Below, one piece after another: positions 8,811-15,842 of a stretch of 45,629 nt of DNA (position 1 is the first letter of the stretch; each line of letters begins with the position of its first letter). The notes under the pieces are model-generated. The model searched no databases, had not been told where the DNA came from, and saw only the letters and a program-made list of their open reading frames with translations. Location of the stretch: the NCBI GenBank assembly GCA_025363315.1, contig JANYED010000088.1:1-45629 (forward strand), written 5' to 3'. The translations under genes were made by a program, and so were the position numbers. This DNA comes from Polaromonas sp. (GTDB lineage: Bacteria > Pseudomonadota > Gammaproteobacteria > Burkholderiales > Burkholderiaceae_C).

Positions 8811-8855
8811 ATGGGTATGAATATTTCGAACAATTTTCCAGCAGATAAAAGTTAA
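8811..8855 (+). other. Possible 14-codon leader ORF coupled to the GNAT gene
   Basis: In the 51-base gap before the GNAT gene an ATG at 8811 opens a 14-residue frame (MGMNISNNFPADKS) whose TAA shares its last A with the GNAT start (TAATG, 8853-8857). It may only carry ribosomes to the next start. It could also be chance, and no clear ribosome binding site marks it. Confidence 0.2.
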
Positions 8856-9724
8856 TGAGCAACTTAGTCGTGGCGAATCAAACAACGTCCGCATCTGAAA
8901 TATCAATACTTCCAAAGCGGTGGGATGTCGCGTTTCCGCTAGACAAAAAAACGCTTTTCAGAGTATCTCAAGGCGGTTCAGGCCAGCAAATTGGCGTTGT
9001 GGTGCGGCAGTACAGTGCCCACGAAGCAAGGTTTGTGCTGCGCGGAGAAATCAAGTCACCAAAAGACCTTGTTACTTGTCTCGAATTGGCGGAGGCAACT
9101 GCTCGTCAGCTGGGTTGTGATGCCCTAACAACTCAAGAAAAAGTACCCCCTCAATGGTGCGACGCTTTCGTCATTTTTCAAAAACAAGGGTTCACAGCAG
9201 TAGATGAGTCTTGGGTTTTTAATGGCTCGTTTGAATCTTTTGCCGACCGAATTCAACGAATAGCGTCAATGCTCAGTCTTAAAAAAGCGATCCCTCAAGG
9301 AGCAAGAATCAGCAGTCTGGCTGAGGCAAAGGATCAAGTCCGAGCGTTACTAAACGAATCGCTGATGATGGATGATTTTGAGTTTGACAATCGCTTCAAG
9401 AATTCGAACCCGAAACCAATTTCTGCCGCGTACAGTCAAATTGCCTGGCATGGACAGAAAATTGTTGGCGTGTTGCTGGTCGCACCCACCAATGACTGGC
9501 GCGTATACGACATCCCGATGCGATATGTTCTACCCGACTACCGACAAACTTGGGTCAACGCACTGCTGATTGCGGCTAGCATTCAGCATGGTAGAAATCT
9601 AGGCGCACAATATATTCAATTCGAGGCAAATCTGAAACTCCACCCGGAAACTTTGATCCTTGCCCAAAAGACCGGGTGCAGGCGCGTTGCAGTTTTCAAC
9701 CGATTTGAAAAATCACTGCTTTAA
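8855..9724 (+). CDS. Tandem GNAT-fold acyltransferase
   Basis: A 289-residue protein that appears to hold two GNAT (N-acyltransferase) domains. The N-terminal half (about 45-130) ends in FQKQGFTAVDESWVF, the typical last strand region of a GNAT fold. The C-terminal half (about 155-289) has SSLAEAKDQVRALLNESLMM, a central strand region around IAWHGQKIVGVLLVAP and a second end, LAQKTGCRRVAVFNRF. The acetyl-CoA pyrophosphate loop (Q/RxxGxG/A) is not clear in either half, so catalytic competence is uncertain. Mycothiol synthase MshD is also a tandem GNAT protein, and here the gene follows GT4 and PIG-L genes, so acylation of the amine freed by the deacetylase is a reasonable guess. The ATG at 8855 overlaps the stop of a mini-ORF; the YcaO gene begins nine bases after its stop. 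Confidence 0.7.
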   Translation: MSNLVVANQTTSASEISILPKRWDVAFPLDKKTLFRVSQGGSGQQIGVVVRQYSAHEARFVLRGEIKSPKDLVTCLELAEATARQLGCDALTTQEKVPPQWCDAFVIFQKQGFTAVDESWVFNGSFESFADRIQRIASMLSLKKAIPQGARISSLAEAKDQVRALLNESLMMDDFEFDNRFKNSNPKPISAAYSQIAWHGQKIVGVLLVAPTNDWRVYDIPMRYVLPDYRQTWVNALLIAASIQHGRNLGAQYIQFEANLKLHPETLILAQKTGCRRVAVFNRFEKSLL

Positions 9725-9733
9725 AAATTTTGT

Positions 9734-11269
9734 ATGCAAATTGACACCCACCAATTGAATTCTGCTATTGCAACGTATCGCCAATTTCTTGAGGGTAATA
9801 GTCTTCAGATATTCGATATTTCAAGTTTGGATCGCATTGGAATTCCAATCTTCTTGGCTTCCCTGCGAGCTGACGGCGGTTTTATTAATAACGGTGTTGG
9901 TTATGGCAACACTTCTAACGAAGCGCTGGTTGGCGCGCTGGGCGAGTTGTCGGAAACATTCCATGTCCATCGCGCACTGCAGTCTGCCCCTGCGTGTGAG
10001 GCAATCTGCTACACCGAGATGGTGAATCATTTCGGAGCTGATCAGGTCATTGACCCCCTAACACTCTGTTTGTCCGCTGGCTATCCGTATCACGACACAC
10101 TGCCGCTGCGGTGGGTGGCCGTGACCAGGTTGGGTGACAGTGTGCGTTGCTGGGCGCCGCGAGAGGCTGTGGCGTTCAGCGGTTTTAGTTACGACATGCA
10201 CTCTAGCCATGTCGTGCTGCAGAGCAACAAAGAAAGCGCCAAGCTTTTTCCGCCAATTACTTGTGGTCTCGGCGCGGGGCTGACTCTTGAGCAGGCTTTG
10301 TCACACGGTGTTTTGGAGCTCTTACAACGTGACGGCAACTGCACCTCTTTTCGCGCCATGGATCAAGGCGTTGACATTGAACTTGATGTGATTGAAAGCA
10401 AGGAAATAAAAGCGACACTGTCGCACCTAGGCAGCCTTGGTCTTCGAATACGGGCCAAGCTTGCTTCTACTGAATTTGGGCTGGTAAACCTTTTTGTTAT
10501 TGCTGAGCCAATTGATAGTAGCAGCGCAAACGAGACGTTTCCCCTTGTAGCCACAGCGTGTGGCGAAGCCGTGCATCAAAATCGTGAGCGGGCCCTTGGC
10601 AAAGCACTGCACGAATTCATTTCGTCCAGGAGCCGAAAGACTTTCATGCACGGATCCATTGACAAAGTACGAGCGCTGGCACCATCTGAGTATCTGCAAA
10701 ACAGCCTTGAAGCAGCTCAGCCAAAGTGGGAAGAACCCAAAGCATTAACTGAAATGACAAGCTGGCTCAAAAAGTCCCAGGCAGAACTATTTGACCTGCT
10801 GCGAAATACGATGTTTTCCTCGCGTGAGACTGTTAAGTTCTCGTCACTGACCAGTACTCTGGATGATCTTGTCTATGACCCAAAACACCGATTAGATGAT
10901 CTCGTCAGAAGGCTGGCAACACAGGACATTTGTATTTACTACTTTGACGGTTCTCCAAGCGGAGCAGGTAGCCCAGCGGTGGTTAGAGCCATTGCCCCAG
11001 GTCTTGAAGGCGAAACGCTGAGTTACTGGCGAATGGGTGCACGTGGAGCCAAGAGGCTTCTTGCCCGGCAATCGAGTTTGATTTCACAGAAGCTTCCGCA
11101 AGCACAACACCTTGCCATTGCGCTGCGCCCTGCAGCCCAAGAAGCGCTCGGTGGGCCGATTTACTTCAAAGTTCCTGAATGGGAAAAAATTCTTCACGGA
11201 CACTACCCGCTTTATCGTGAACCTTCGCCGCACACGACGCAAAAATACATGGGTAACCATGGAGCCTAA
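9734..11269 (+). CDS. Standalone YcaO-domain protein
   Basis: A YcaO-superfamily protein (511 aa). YcaO enzymes use ATP to phosphorylate an amide oxygen, giving azolines, amidines or thioamides in peptides and other substrates. Three nucleotide/Mg motifs are visible: GNTSNEALVGALGELSETFH (58-77; Glu71, Glu74), GLTLEQALSHGVLELLQRDG (182-201; Glu195 and Gln198) and a third around RERALGKALHEFISSR. Gln198 stands where classic members have a second Glu (ELxERD), which may be a subfamily trait. No E1/ocin-ThiF partner, TfuA, dehydrogenase or obvious precursor peptide lies nearby, so a peptide substrate is not indicated. The C-terminus lacks the PxPxP tail of azoline-forming members. The gene is tightly packed between the GNAT and acyltransferase genes and its last 11 bases overlap the latter. 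Confidence 0.9.
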   Translation: MQIDTHQLNSAIATYRQFLEGNSLQIFDISSLDRIGIPIFLASLRADGGFINNGVGYGNTSNEALVGALGELSETFHVHRALQSAPACEAICYTEMVNHFGADQVIDPLTLCLSAGYPYHDTLPLRWVAVTRLGDSVRCWAPREAVAFSGFSYDMHSSHVVLQSNKESAKLFPPITCGLGAGLTLEQALSHGVLELLQRDGNCTSFRAMDQGVDIELDVIESKEIKATLSHLGSLGLRIRAKLASTEFGLVNLFVIAEPIDSSSANETFPLVATACGEAVHQNRERALGKALHEFISSRSRKTFMHGSIDKVRALAPSEYLQNSLEAAQPKWEEPKALTEMTSWLKKSQAELFDLLRNTMFSSRETVKFSSLTSTLDDLVYDPKHRLDDLVRRLATQDICIYYFDGSPSGAGSPAVVRAIAPGLEGETLSYWRMGARGAKRLLARQSSLISQKLPQAQHLAIALRPAAQEALGGPIYFKVPEWEKILHGHYPLYREPSPHTTQKYMGNHGA

Positions 11270-11999
11270 GCGAAGTAATTCCATTTTGTCCGCGGATTCG
11301 TTAGATTTCACAACGCATTTCGGTGTGCCCGAAATGTGGTCCCGCTTGCTTGGGCTTCGCGCTGCTGAGGCATATTGCAAAACCTTGCCTGTTTCGGCCG
11401 GATTGGCTGCCTGCGTCGACCGAGTGGCGCTTGATTACGGGCTTGACGTTGAACACATCAAAAATGCTGCCAGGCCTATTCCACAGACCGGGGCGCTTTT
11501 CGTGACTGCAAATCACCCCACCGGAATTCTTGACGGTGTGGTGTTGCTGTGCGCGCTACTGAGCCGCCGCAGCGATGTGCGGATTGTTGCAAATGATTTG
11601 CTGTGCAGCATCCCTGTTTTAGGACATCGGGTGATCCCAATCAAAAAAACGCGTGTTGGAGACAGTAACGGGACTGGTGCGCTACTGGGTATTCGACGCG
11701 CCTGGAAACGCAATGAGTGTGTGGTGGCGTTCCCGGCTGGCACGGTTTCCCATTGGCAATGGAAAGGTATGGCAATCGCGGATGCGCCTTGGACAAACGG
11801 CATTCAAAATTTTTCAGCATCATTGAACGTACCTGAATACCGAGCCTGCCTTACGATCCGAAATCCTGACTGGTTTCACATTTGTGCGGCGTTTTCGCGG
11901 AGCGCTCGCTTGGCTTTGCTGCTTCGCGCTTTTCTCTCAAACGCCGTCCGTCAGCCATCTCACCCCGTCGAGTTCAGCTTACTTGACAGAACTCTTTGA
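11259..11999 (+). CDS. PlsC-like acyltransferase (hemolysin-type NHP...D)
   Basis: A 246-residue acyltransferase related to PlsC and to the hemolysin/OlsA-type O-acyltransferases that load fatty acyl groups onto lysophospholipids or hydroxylated amines. The catalytic motif is NHPTGILDG (His-x5-Asp, the spacing of the hemolysin-type branch rather than the HX4D of PlsC). The glycerol-phosphate-type motif appears as FPAGTVS (usually FPEGTRS), and RIVANDLLCSIPVLGHRVIP supplies the conserved central block. The ATG at 11259 is preferred because it overlaps the YcaO stop and removes an unrelated basic leader. As the last gene of the run it may acylate the cluster product, which would make it membrane-bound; the substrate is not known. 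Confidence 0.75.
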   Translation: MEPKRSNSILSADSLDFTTHFGVPEMWSRLLGLRAAEAYCKTLPVSAGLAACVDRVALDYGLDVEHIKNAARPIPQTGALFVTANHPTGILDGVVLLCALLSRRSDVRIVANDLLCSIPVLGHRVIPIKKTRVGDSNGTGALLGIRRAWKRNECVVAFPAGTVSHWQWKGMAIADAPWTNGIQNFSASLNVPEYRACLTIRNPDWFHICAAFSRSARLALLLRAFLSNAVRQPSHPVEFSLLDRTL

Positions 12000-12090
12000 G
12001 CACATTGGTTTTTAAGCAGTGCTTAGTTTGTATCACCTTTTATTCCACCCATAAATAATCTTCCACGCAACGCTGTGAGCGACTAAACGA

Positions 12091-13146
12091 ATGCTTAATA
12101 TTTTTGGTCAAAAAGGGCAGAAAGTTTTGGTTACTGGCGGTGCTGGATACATCGGCTCCCATACAACCTTGGCTTTGCTTCAGGCCGGCGCAGACGTAGT
12201 GGTATTAGACAATTTACAAAACAGCTCTGCGCAATCTCTGCACCGCGTTGCTCAAATCGCTGGGCGCTCGCCCATTTTCGTGAAAGGAGATGTTCGTGAT
12301 CGGGCTGTTTTAGAAGCTATATTTGCCGAACACTCTGTTAGCGCTGTCTTGCATTTTGCTGGCCTAAAAGCGGTTGGCGAAAGCGTTGGTGCACCTTTAA
12401 CTTATTACGACAACAATGTTCATGGCAGCCAAGTTCTACTTCAGGTAATGGACAAAGCAAACGTGCGCTGTCTTGTTTTTAGTTCATCAGCAACTGTTTA
12501 TGGCGTGCAAACCCAAATGCCAATTGCGGAGACTTGTCCGGCAGGCCAACTTAATAACCCGTATGGGCGTAGCAAGCTGGTTGTAGAGTGCATGTTGCGT
12601 GACGTGGCAGCCTCAGATTCGCGCTGGAAACTGGCAATACTTCGCTACTTCAACCCCGTTGGAGCGCATAAAAGTGGATTGATTGGGGAGGACCCCAGAG
12701 GTATTCCAAACAATCTGCTGCCTTATATCTGTCAAGTTGCACTCGGTAAGCGCCCATTCTTAACGGTGTTTGGAGGCGACTATCCGACCCATGATGGAAC
12801 GGGCGTAAGGGATTACATACACGTTGTTGATCTGGCTGATGCCCATTTGTGCGCCCTTAAGGCAATCCAAAGTCGGACGGGGGCACATGTCTGGAATTTA
12901 GGCACAGGTATGGGTTACAGCGTGCTGGAGGTTGTCTCTGCCTTCGAGGCTGCCAGCCAGCGAAAGGTGCCCTATCGCACAACTGAGCGGCGTGTTGGCG
13001 ACGATGCGATCTGTTTTGCAGACTCAACCAAGGCAGAGCGTGAAATTGCTTGGAAAGCATCTCGTGGTTTATCTGAAATGATGAGTGACGCCTGGAGGTG
13101 GCAGAGCATGAATCCAAATGGCTACGTTAACACCCCAGAACTGTGA
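12091..13146 (+). CDS. galE: UDP-glucose 4-epimerase
   Basis: An extended short-chain dehydrogenase that interconverts UDP-glucose and UDP-galactose (some members also the N-acetyl forms). NAD-binding GGAGYIG is at residues 16-22, the catalytic Ser lies in VFSSSATVYG and the Tyr-x3-Lys is YGRSK. The C-terminus (VRDYIHVVDLADAH, NLGTGMGYSV) is complete; at 351 aa it is slightly longer than E. coli GalE because of a short N-terminal extension, and a later start is possible. It sits 91 bases after the acyltransferase gene on the same strand and has the same AT-rich look as the cluster, so it may supply a nucleotide sugar to the cluster glycosyltransferase, or it may be an independent surface-sugar gene. 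Confidence 0.93.
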   Translation: MLNIFGQKGQKVLVTGGAGYIGSHTTLALLQAGADVVVLDNLQNSSAQSLHRVAQIAGRSPIFVKGDVRDRAVLEAIFAEHSVSAVLHFAGLKAVGESVGAPLTYYDNNVHGSQVLLQVMDKANVRCLVFSSSATVYGVQTQMPIAETCPAGQLNNPYGRSKLVVECMLRDVAASDSRWKLAILRYFNPVGAHKSGLIGEDPRGIPNNLLPYICQVALGKRPFLTVFGGDYPTHDGTGVRDYIHVVDLADAHLCALKAIQSRTGAHVWNLGTGMGYSVLEVVSAFEAASQRKVPYRTTERRVGDDAICFADSTKAEREIAWKASRGLSEMMSDAWRWQSMNPNGYVNTPEL

Positions 13147-13253
13147 AAAAATCCACATCATTGACTTAAGTGCTATCTCCCTCCCCCAAGACGATTGCAG
13201 AGACAGAGCGGAACACGCCCGCTTGTTGCACAAACAGGCTGCACAGGGTTGGC

Positions 13254-13289
13254 TTTTGTGGGTACTTTTGTGGGTACTTTTGCGGGTAC
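13254..13289. repeat. Triple 12-bp direct repeat beside tRNA-Ser
   Basis: Three head-to-tail copies of TTTTGTGGGTAC, the third with one change (TTTTGCGGGTAC), lie 57 bases from the 3' end of tRNA-Ser(GCU). Clusters of short direct repeats next to a tRNA 3' end are typical of integrase arm-binding sites at island junctions. No integrase gene is visible in the window, so the role is inference. Confidence 0.6.
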
Positions 13290-13303
13290 TCCGGAAAATA
13301 AAA

Positions 13304-13332
13304 AAGCCGCAAACCCAATGGGGATGCGGCTT
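13304..13332. terminator. Bidirectional hairpin terminator downstream of tRNA-Ser
   Basis: AAGCCGCA (13304-13311) pairs perfectly with TGCGGCTT (13325-13332), with an inner CCC/GGG pair. On the minus strand it is followed by a T-rich tail and lies just past the tRNA-Ser 3' end; on the plus strand it could also end transcription after galE. Confidence 0.8.
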
Positions 13333-13345
13333 TCTTCACTTTTAC

Positions 13346-13438
13346 TGGCGGAATCGGAGAGATTCGAACTCTCGATGAGGCTCTACACCCCATACTCCCT
13401 TAGCAGGGGAGCACCTTCGGCCACTCGGTCACGATTCC
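13346..13438 (-). tRNA. tRNA-Ser (anticodon GCU)
   Basis: The minus strand reads GGAATCGTGACCGAGTGGCC at the 5' end and GATTCCGCCA at the 3' end, a perfect acceptor stem with encoded CCA. The anticodon arm is CTCCC-CTGCTAA-GGGAG, giving anticodon GCU (serine, AGC/AGU codons). The long variable arm of class II tRNAs and a GTTCGAATC T-loop are present. Length is 93 nt with CCA. Confidence 0.97.
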
Positions 13439-13473
13439 AAAAGCCAGATTATGTCACGACTTGGCTTGCGCTT

Positions 13474-14742
13474 TCAGGCAGTTGGCTGGTCCAGGTCAAA
13501 TGCCTTGTGAAGCGCCCGCACCGCCAGCTCCATGTATTTTTCGTCAATCACCACCGAGGTTTTGATCTCGCTAGTCGAAATCATTTGGATGTTGATCCCG
13601 TCTTCGGCCAGCACCCGAAACATTTTGCTGGCAATGCCCACATGGCTGCGCATGCCGATACCCACAATGCTGACCTTGCAGATTTTGGCGTCGCCAGTCA
13701 CCTCGGTTGCATTCAATGCAGGCAACACTTTGGCTTTGAGCAAGTCCATCGCTTTGGCATAGTCGGCTCTAGGCACGGTAAAGCTGAAGTCTGTTTTGCC
13801 TTCTTTGCTGATGTTTTGAATGATCACATCCACTTCAATGTTGGCGTCGGCAATCGTGCCCAAAATCTGGTACGCGATGCCGGGCGTATCTGGCACGCCG
13901 AGCACGGAAATTTTGGCCTCGTCGCGGTTAAATGCGATGCCCGACACGACGGCTTGTTCCATTTTTTCGTCTTCCTCAAAACTGATGAGCGTGCCAGATT
14001 TGGCCTCTTCGTTGATGTCAATGTCCCAGTCGGTAAAGCTGGACAGTACCCGCAGCGGCACTTTGTATTTGCCCGCAAACTCAACCGAGCGAATTTGCAA
14101 AACTTTCGAGCCCATCGACGCCATTTCCAGCATCTCTTCAAAGCTCACCGTTTGCAGCCGGCGCGCTTCAGGCACCACGCGCGGGTCGGTGGTGTAAACG
14201 CCATCCACGTCGGTATAAATCAGGCACTCATGTGCTTTGAGGGCTGCGGCAATCGCCACGGCTGAAGTGTCTGAGCCGCCGCGCCCGAGGGTGGTGATGT
14301 GGCCTGCGTCGTCCACACCCTGAAAGCCAGTAATGATGACGACCTTGCCAGCATTCAGATCGGCGCGCACTTTTTTATCGTCGATGGATTCGATGCGTGC
14401 CTTGGTGTAGGCCGAGTTGGTTTTAATCGCGACTTGCCAGCCCGCGTAGCTGACCGATGGCATGCCCTCGGCTTGCAGCGCAATGGCCAGCAGCGCGCTG
14501 GATGCCTGCTCGCCAGTGGCGGCAAGCGCGTCAAGTTCGCGGCTGTGTGTGTCGCCCGGTTTTGCCAGCGACAGCTCTTTGGCCAAGCCGAGCAAACGAT
14601 TGGTTTCGCCCGACATGGCGCTGGGCACCACCACCATCTGATGGCCAGCGCGTGCCCACTTGGCCACGCGCTTGGCAACGCTCTTGATGCGCTCCGTTGA
14701 GCCCATCGACGTGCCGCCGTATTTATGAACGATTAAAGCCAT
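13474..14742 (-). CDS. lysC: Aspartate kinase
   Basis: Catalyses phosphorylation of aspartate, the first step to lysine, threonine, methionine and diaminopimelate. The kinase domain opens with MALIVHKYGGTSMGS and contains VVVPSAMSGETNRLL, GRGGSDTSAVAIAAAL and YTDVDGVYTTDPR. The C-terminal third carries two ACT regulatory domains (around ISVLGVPDTPGIAYQI and VSIVGIGMRSHVGIASKMF), which usually mediate feedback by lysine and threonine. The length of 422 aa matches single-function betaproteobacterial enzymes. A hairpin lies just upstream, between this gene and tilS. Confidence 0.97.
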   Translation of the reverse strand: MALIVHKYGGTSMGSTERIKSVAKRVAKWARAGHQMVVVPSAMSGETNRLLGLAKELSLAKPGDTHSRELDALAATGEQASSALLAIALQAEGMPSVSYAGWQVAIKTNSAYTKARIESIDDKKVRADLNAGKVVIITGFQGVDDAGHITTLGRGGSDTSAVAIAAALKAHECLIYTDVDGVYTTDPRVVPEARRLQTVSFEEMLEMASMGSKVLQIRSVEFAGKYKVPLRVLSSFTDWDIDINEEAKSGTLISFEEDEKMEQAVVSGIAFNRDEAKISVLGVPDTPGIAYQILGTIADANIEVDVIIQNISKEGKTDFSFTVPRADYAKAMDLLKAKVLPALNATEVTGDAKICKVSIVGIGMRSHVGIASKMFRVLAEDGINIQMISTSEIKTSVVIDEKYMELAVRALHKAFDLDQPTA

Positions 14743-14762
14743 TTTTTGTTTGAATGAAAAGA

Positions 14763-14782
14763 CTTTGCCGTACCTGGCAAAG
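14763..14782 (-). terminator. Hairpin between tilS and lysC
   Basis: CTTTGCC and GGCAAAG form a perfect 7-bp stem with a 6-base loop. On the minus strand it follows the tilS stop and is trailed by TCTTTTC. It may end tilS transcription or act in the lysC leader. Confidence 0.5.
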
Positions 14783-14813
14783 CCTTAAATTATAGCCAGC
14801 CTCAGCTGGCAGA

Positions 14814-15842
14814 TCAGGGTAAATACGCAAGCGCATCACCGCGCCGTTCCACGTAGCCGCTGGCTACCTTGAGGTGGAGTTGCTTGCCTTTGTCGGTGCA
14901 GTTGGCAAGCTGTCTTTGCAGCTCTGCCAGTTGTGCGGCGCTGGGGCTGGCCTGGTAAGTGGTTTTTAGCCAGTGGCGCAGCAGATTTGCCTGACGCTCC
15001 GGACTGAACCTTTGCAGCTCAAAAATTTTGGGTGGGTTGCCTGTTGTTGCTATATCTTCAGTAGCTACCTGCACAAGCAATGATTGAGCAGCAGCTGCAT
15101 GCTCTGCTGACCGCGCGAAGGTTTGCCTGAATTGCGGAAAGATGTTTTCAAGCGACGGGATCAGCTCGTGCCGAATGTGGTTGCGGGTAAATCGCGTGTC
15201 CGTGTTGGTTGGGTCTTCTACCCAGCCCTGGCCAAGATTGGCGCTGCCTGGATGCCGCGCACCCAAGCCTTGTTCGGCCAAATACGCGCGGATTTCAAGC
15301 GATGTCATCCCGAGCAGCGGCCGCACAAATTCAACGCCATCGCGCTGCCAGGCAGCAGGCATGGCGGACAAACCCGGCAGCCCCGCCCCACGGCTAAGGG
15401 CCAGCAACAGCGTTTCAATCTGGTCATCCGCATGCTGCGCAATTGCTACAGTGTTAATAGCTGATTGCGCCCGTATTTCAGGGGCTACAGCACTATTTAA
15501 TTCTTTAACTTTGTGGACTAGCGCCGCATAGCGCGCCCGGCGCGCAGCATCCTCAGGGCTTTGCCCGGTTGCAGCGCTTGCATCCACATCCACCACATGC
15601 AGCAGCACGCCCAGTGCTGCACAAAACGCCGCACAATGCGCCGCAAAGTCACCCGCCGCCGCCTGCAAACCATGGTGAATGTGAATCGCCTGCACCTGGC
15701 CCGGGTGTCGCCGTGCCAACATCAAAAGCAAAGCGGTGGAATCTGCGCCGCCGCTGTAGGCAACGGCTACAGGCGTCTGAATCTCAATATTCAGACGCAC
15801 CAAGCTATTTGTTGTCCGCTTTGGTATCGGTAAATCGGCCAT
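14814..15842 (-). CDS. tilS: tRNA(Ile)-lysidine synthase
   Basis: Makes lysidine at position 34 of tRNA-Ile(CAU) so that it reads AUA. The ATP-pyrophosphatase P-loop is [18 protein letters not shown] near the N-terminus, followed by HIHHGLQ and [16 protein letters not shown], both typical of TilS. The start at 15842 (MADLPIPKR) lies inside the 3' end of accA; a start 18 bases upstream is also possible. At about 342 aa it is shorter than E. coli TilS and lacks most of the C-terminal domain, as in many related bacteria. The segment [19 protein letters not shown] (about 15445-15507), just before the HADDQ motif, is encoded by a dispersed repeat and looks like an in-frame insertion. Two inverted repeats lie in the 5' part. 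Confidence 0.92.
   Translation of the reverse strand: MADLPIPKRTTNSLVRLNIEIQTPVAVAYSGGADSTALLLMLARRHPGQVQAIHIHHGLQAAAGDFAAHCAAFCAALGVLLHVVDVDASAATGQSPEDAARRARYAALVHKVKELNSAVAPEIRAQSAINTVAIAQHADDQIETLLLALSRGAGLPGLSAMPAAWQRDGVEFVRPLLGMTSLEIRAYLAEQGLGARHPGSANLGQGWVEDPTNTDTRFTRNHIRHELIPSLENIFPQFRQTFARSAEHAAAAQSLLVQVATEDIATTGNPPKIFELQRFSPERQANLLRHWLKTTYQASPSAAQLAELQRQLANCTDKGKQLHLKVASGYVERRGDALAYLP
15445..15500 (+). repeat. Dispersed Comamonadaceae-type repeat, copy inside tilS
   Basis: The sequence runs from GCTACAGTGTTAATAGCTG through the core ATTGCGCCCG to GGGGCTACAGC, matching the other copies in the window in order and spacing. It lies within the tilS coding region and keeps the frame open on the minus strand. 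Confidence 0.75.
15773..15798. repeat. Perfect 10-bp inverted repeat in the tilS 5' region
   Basis: GCGTCTGAAT and ATTCAGACGC are perfectly complementary with a 6-base loop. A second inverted pair, CTGTAG/CTACAG, lies immediately to the left (about 15754-15772). Both fall within the coding sequence just before the P-loop. Confidence 0.7.

Noticed and set aside
9734-11269. Azoline-forming peptide (TOMM/RiPP) cluster
   Set aside because: No ThiF-like partner, dehydrogenase or convincing precursor peptide with Cys/Ser/Thr-rich core lies near the YcaO gene; the gaps at 8804-8854 and 12000-12090 hold only a 14-codon frame.
1498-11999. A complete classical ebo operon
   Set aside because: Only the EboD-like cyclase is recognisable; UbiA-like, TatD-like, xylose-isomerase-like and phosphatase-like partners are missing.
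13254-13289. Possible CRISPR array
   Set aside because: The three 12-bp units are directly adjacent without spacers, and there are no cas genes.
13195-14265. Long plus-strand open frame across tRNA-Ser and lysC
   Set aside because: It runs through a tRNA gene, a terminator and the antisense of lysC; no protein family is visible.
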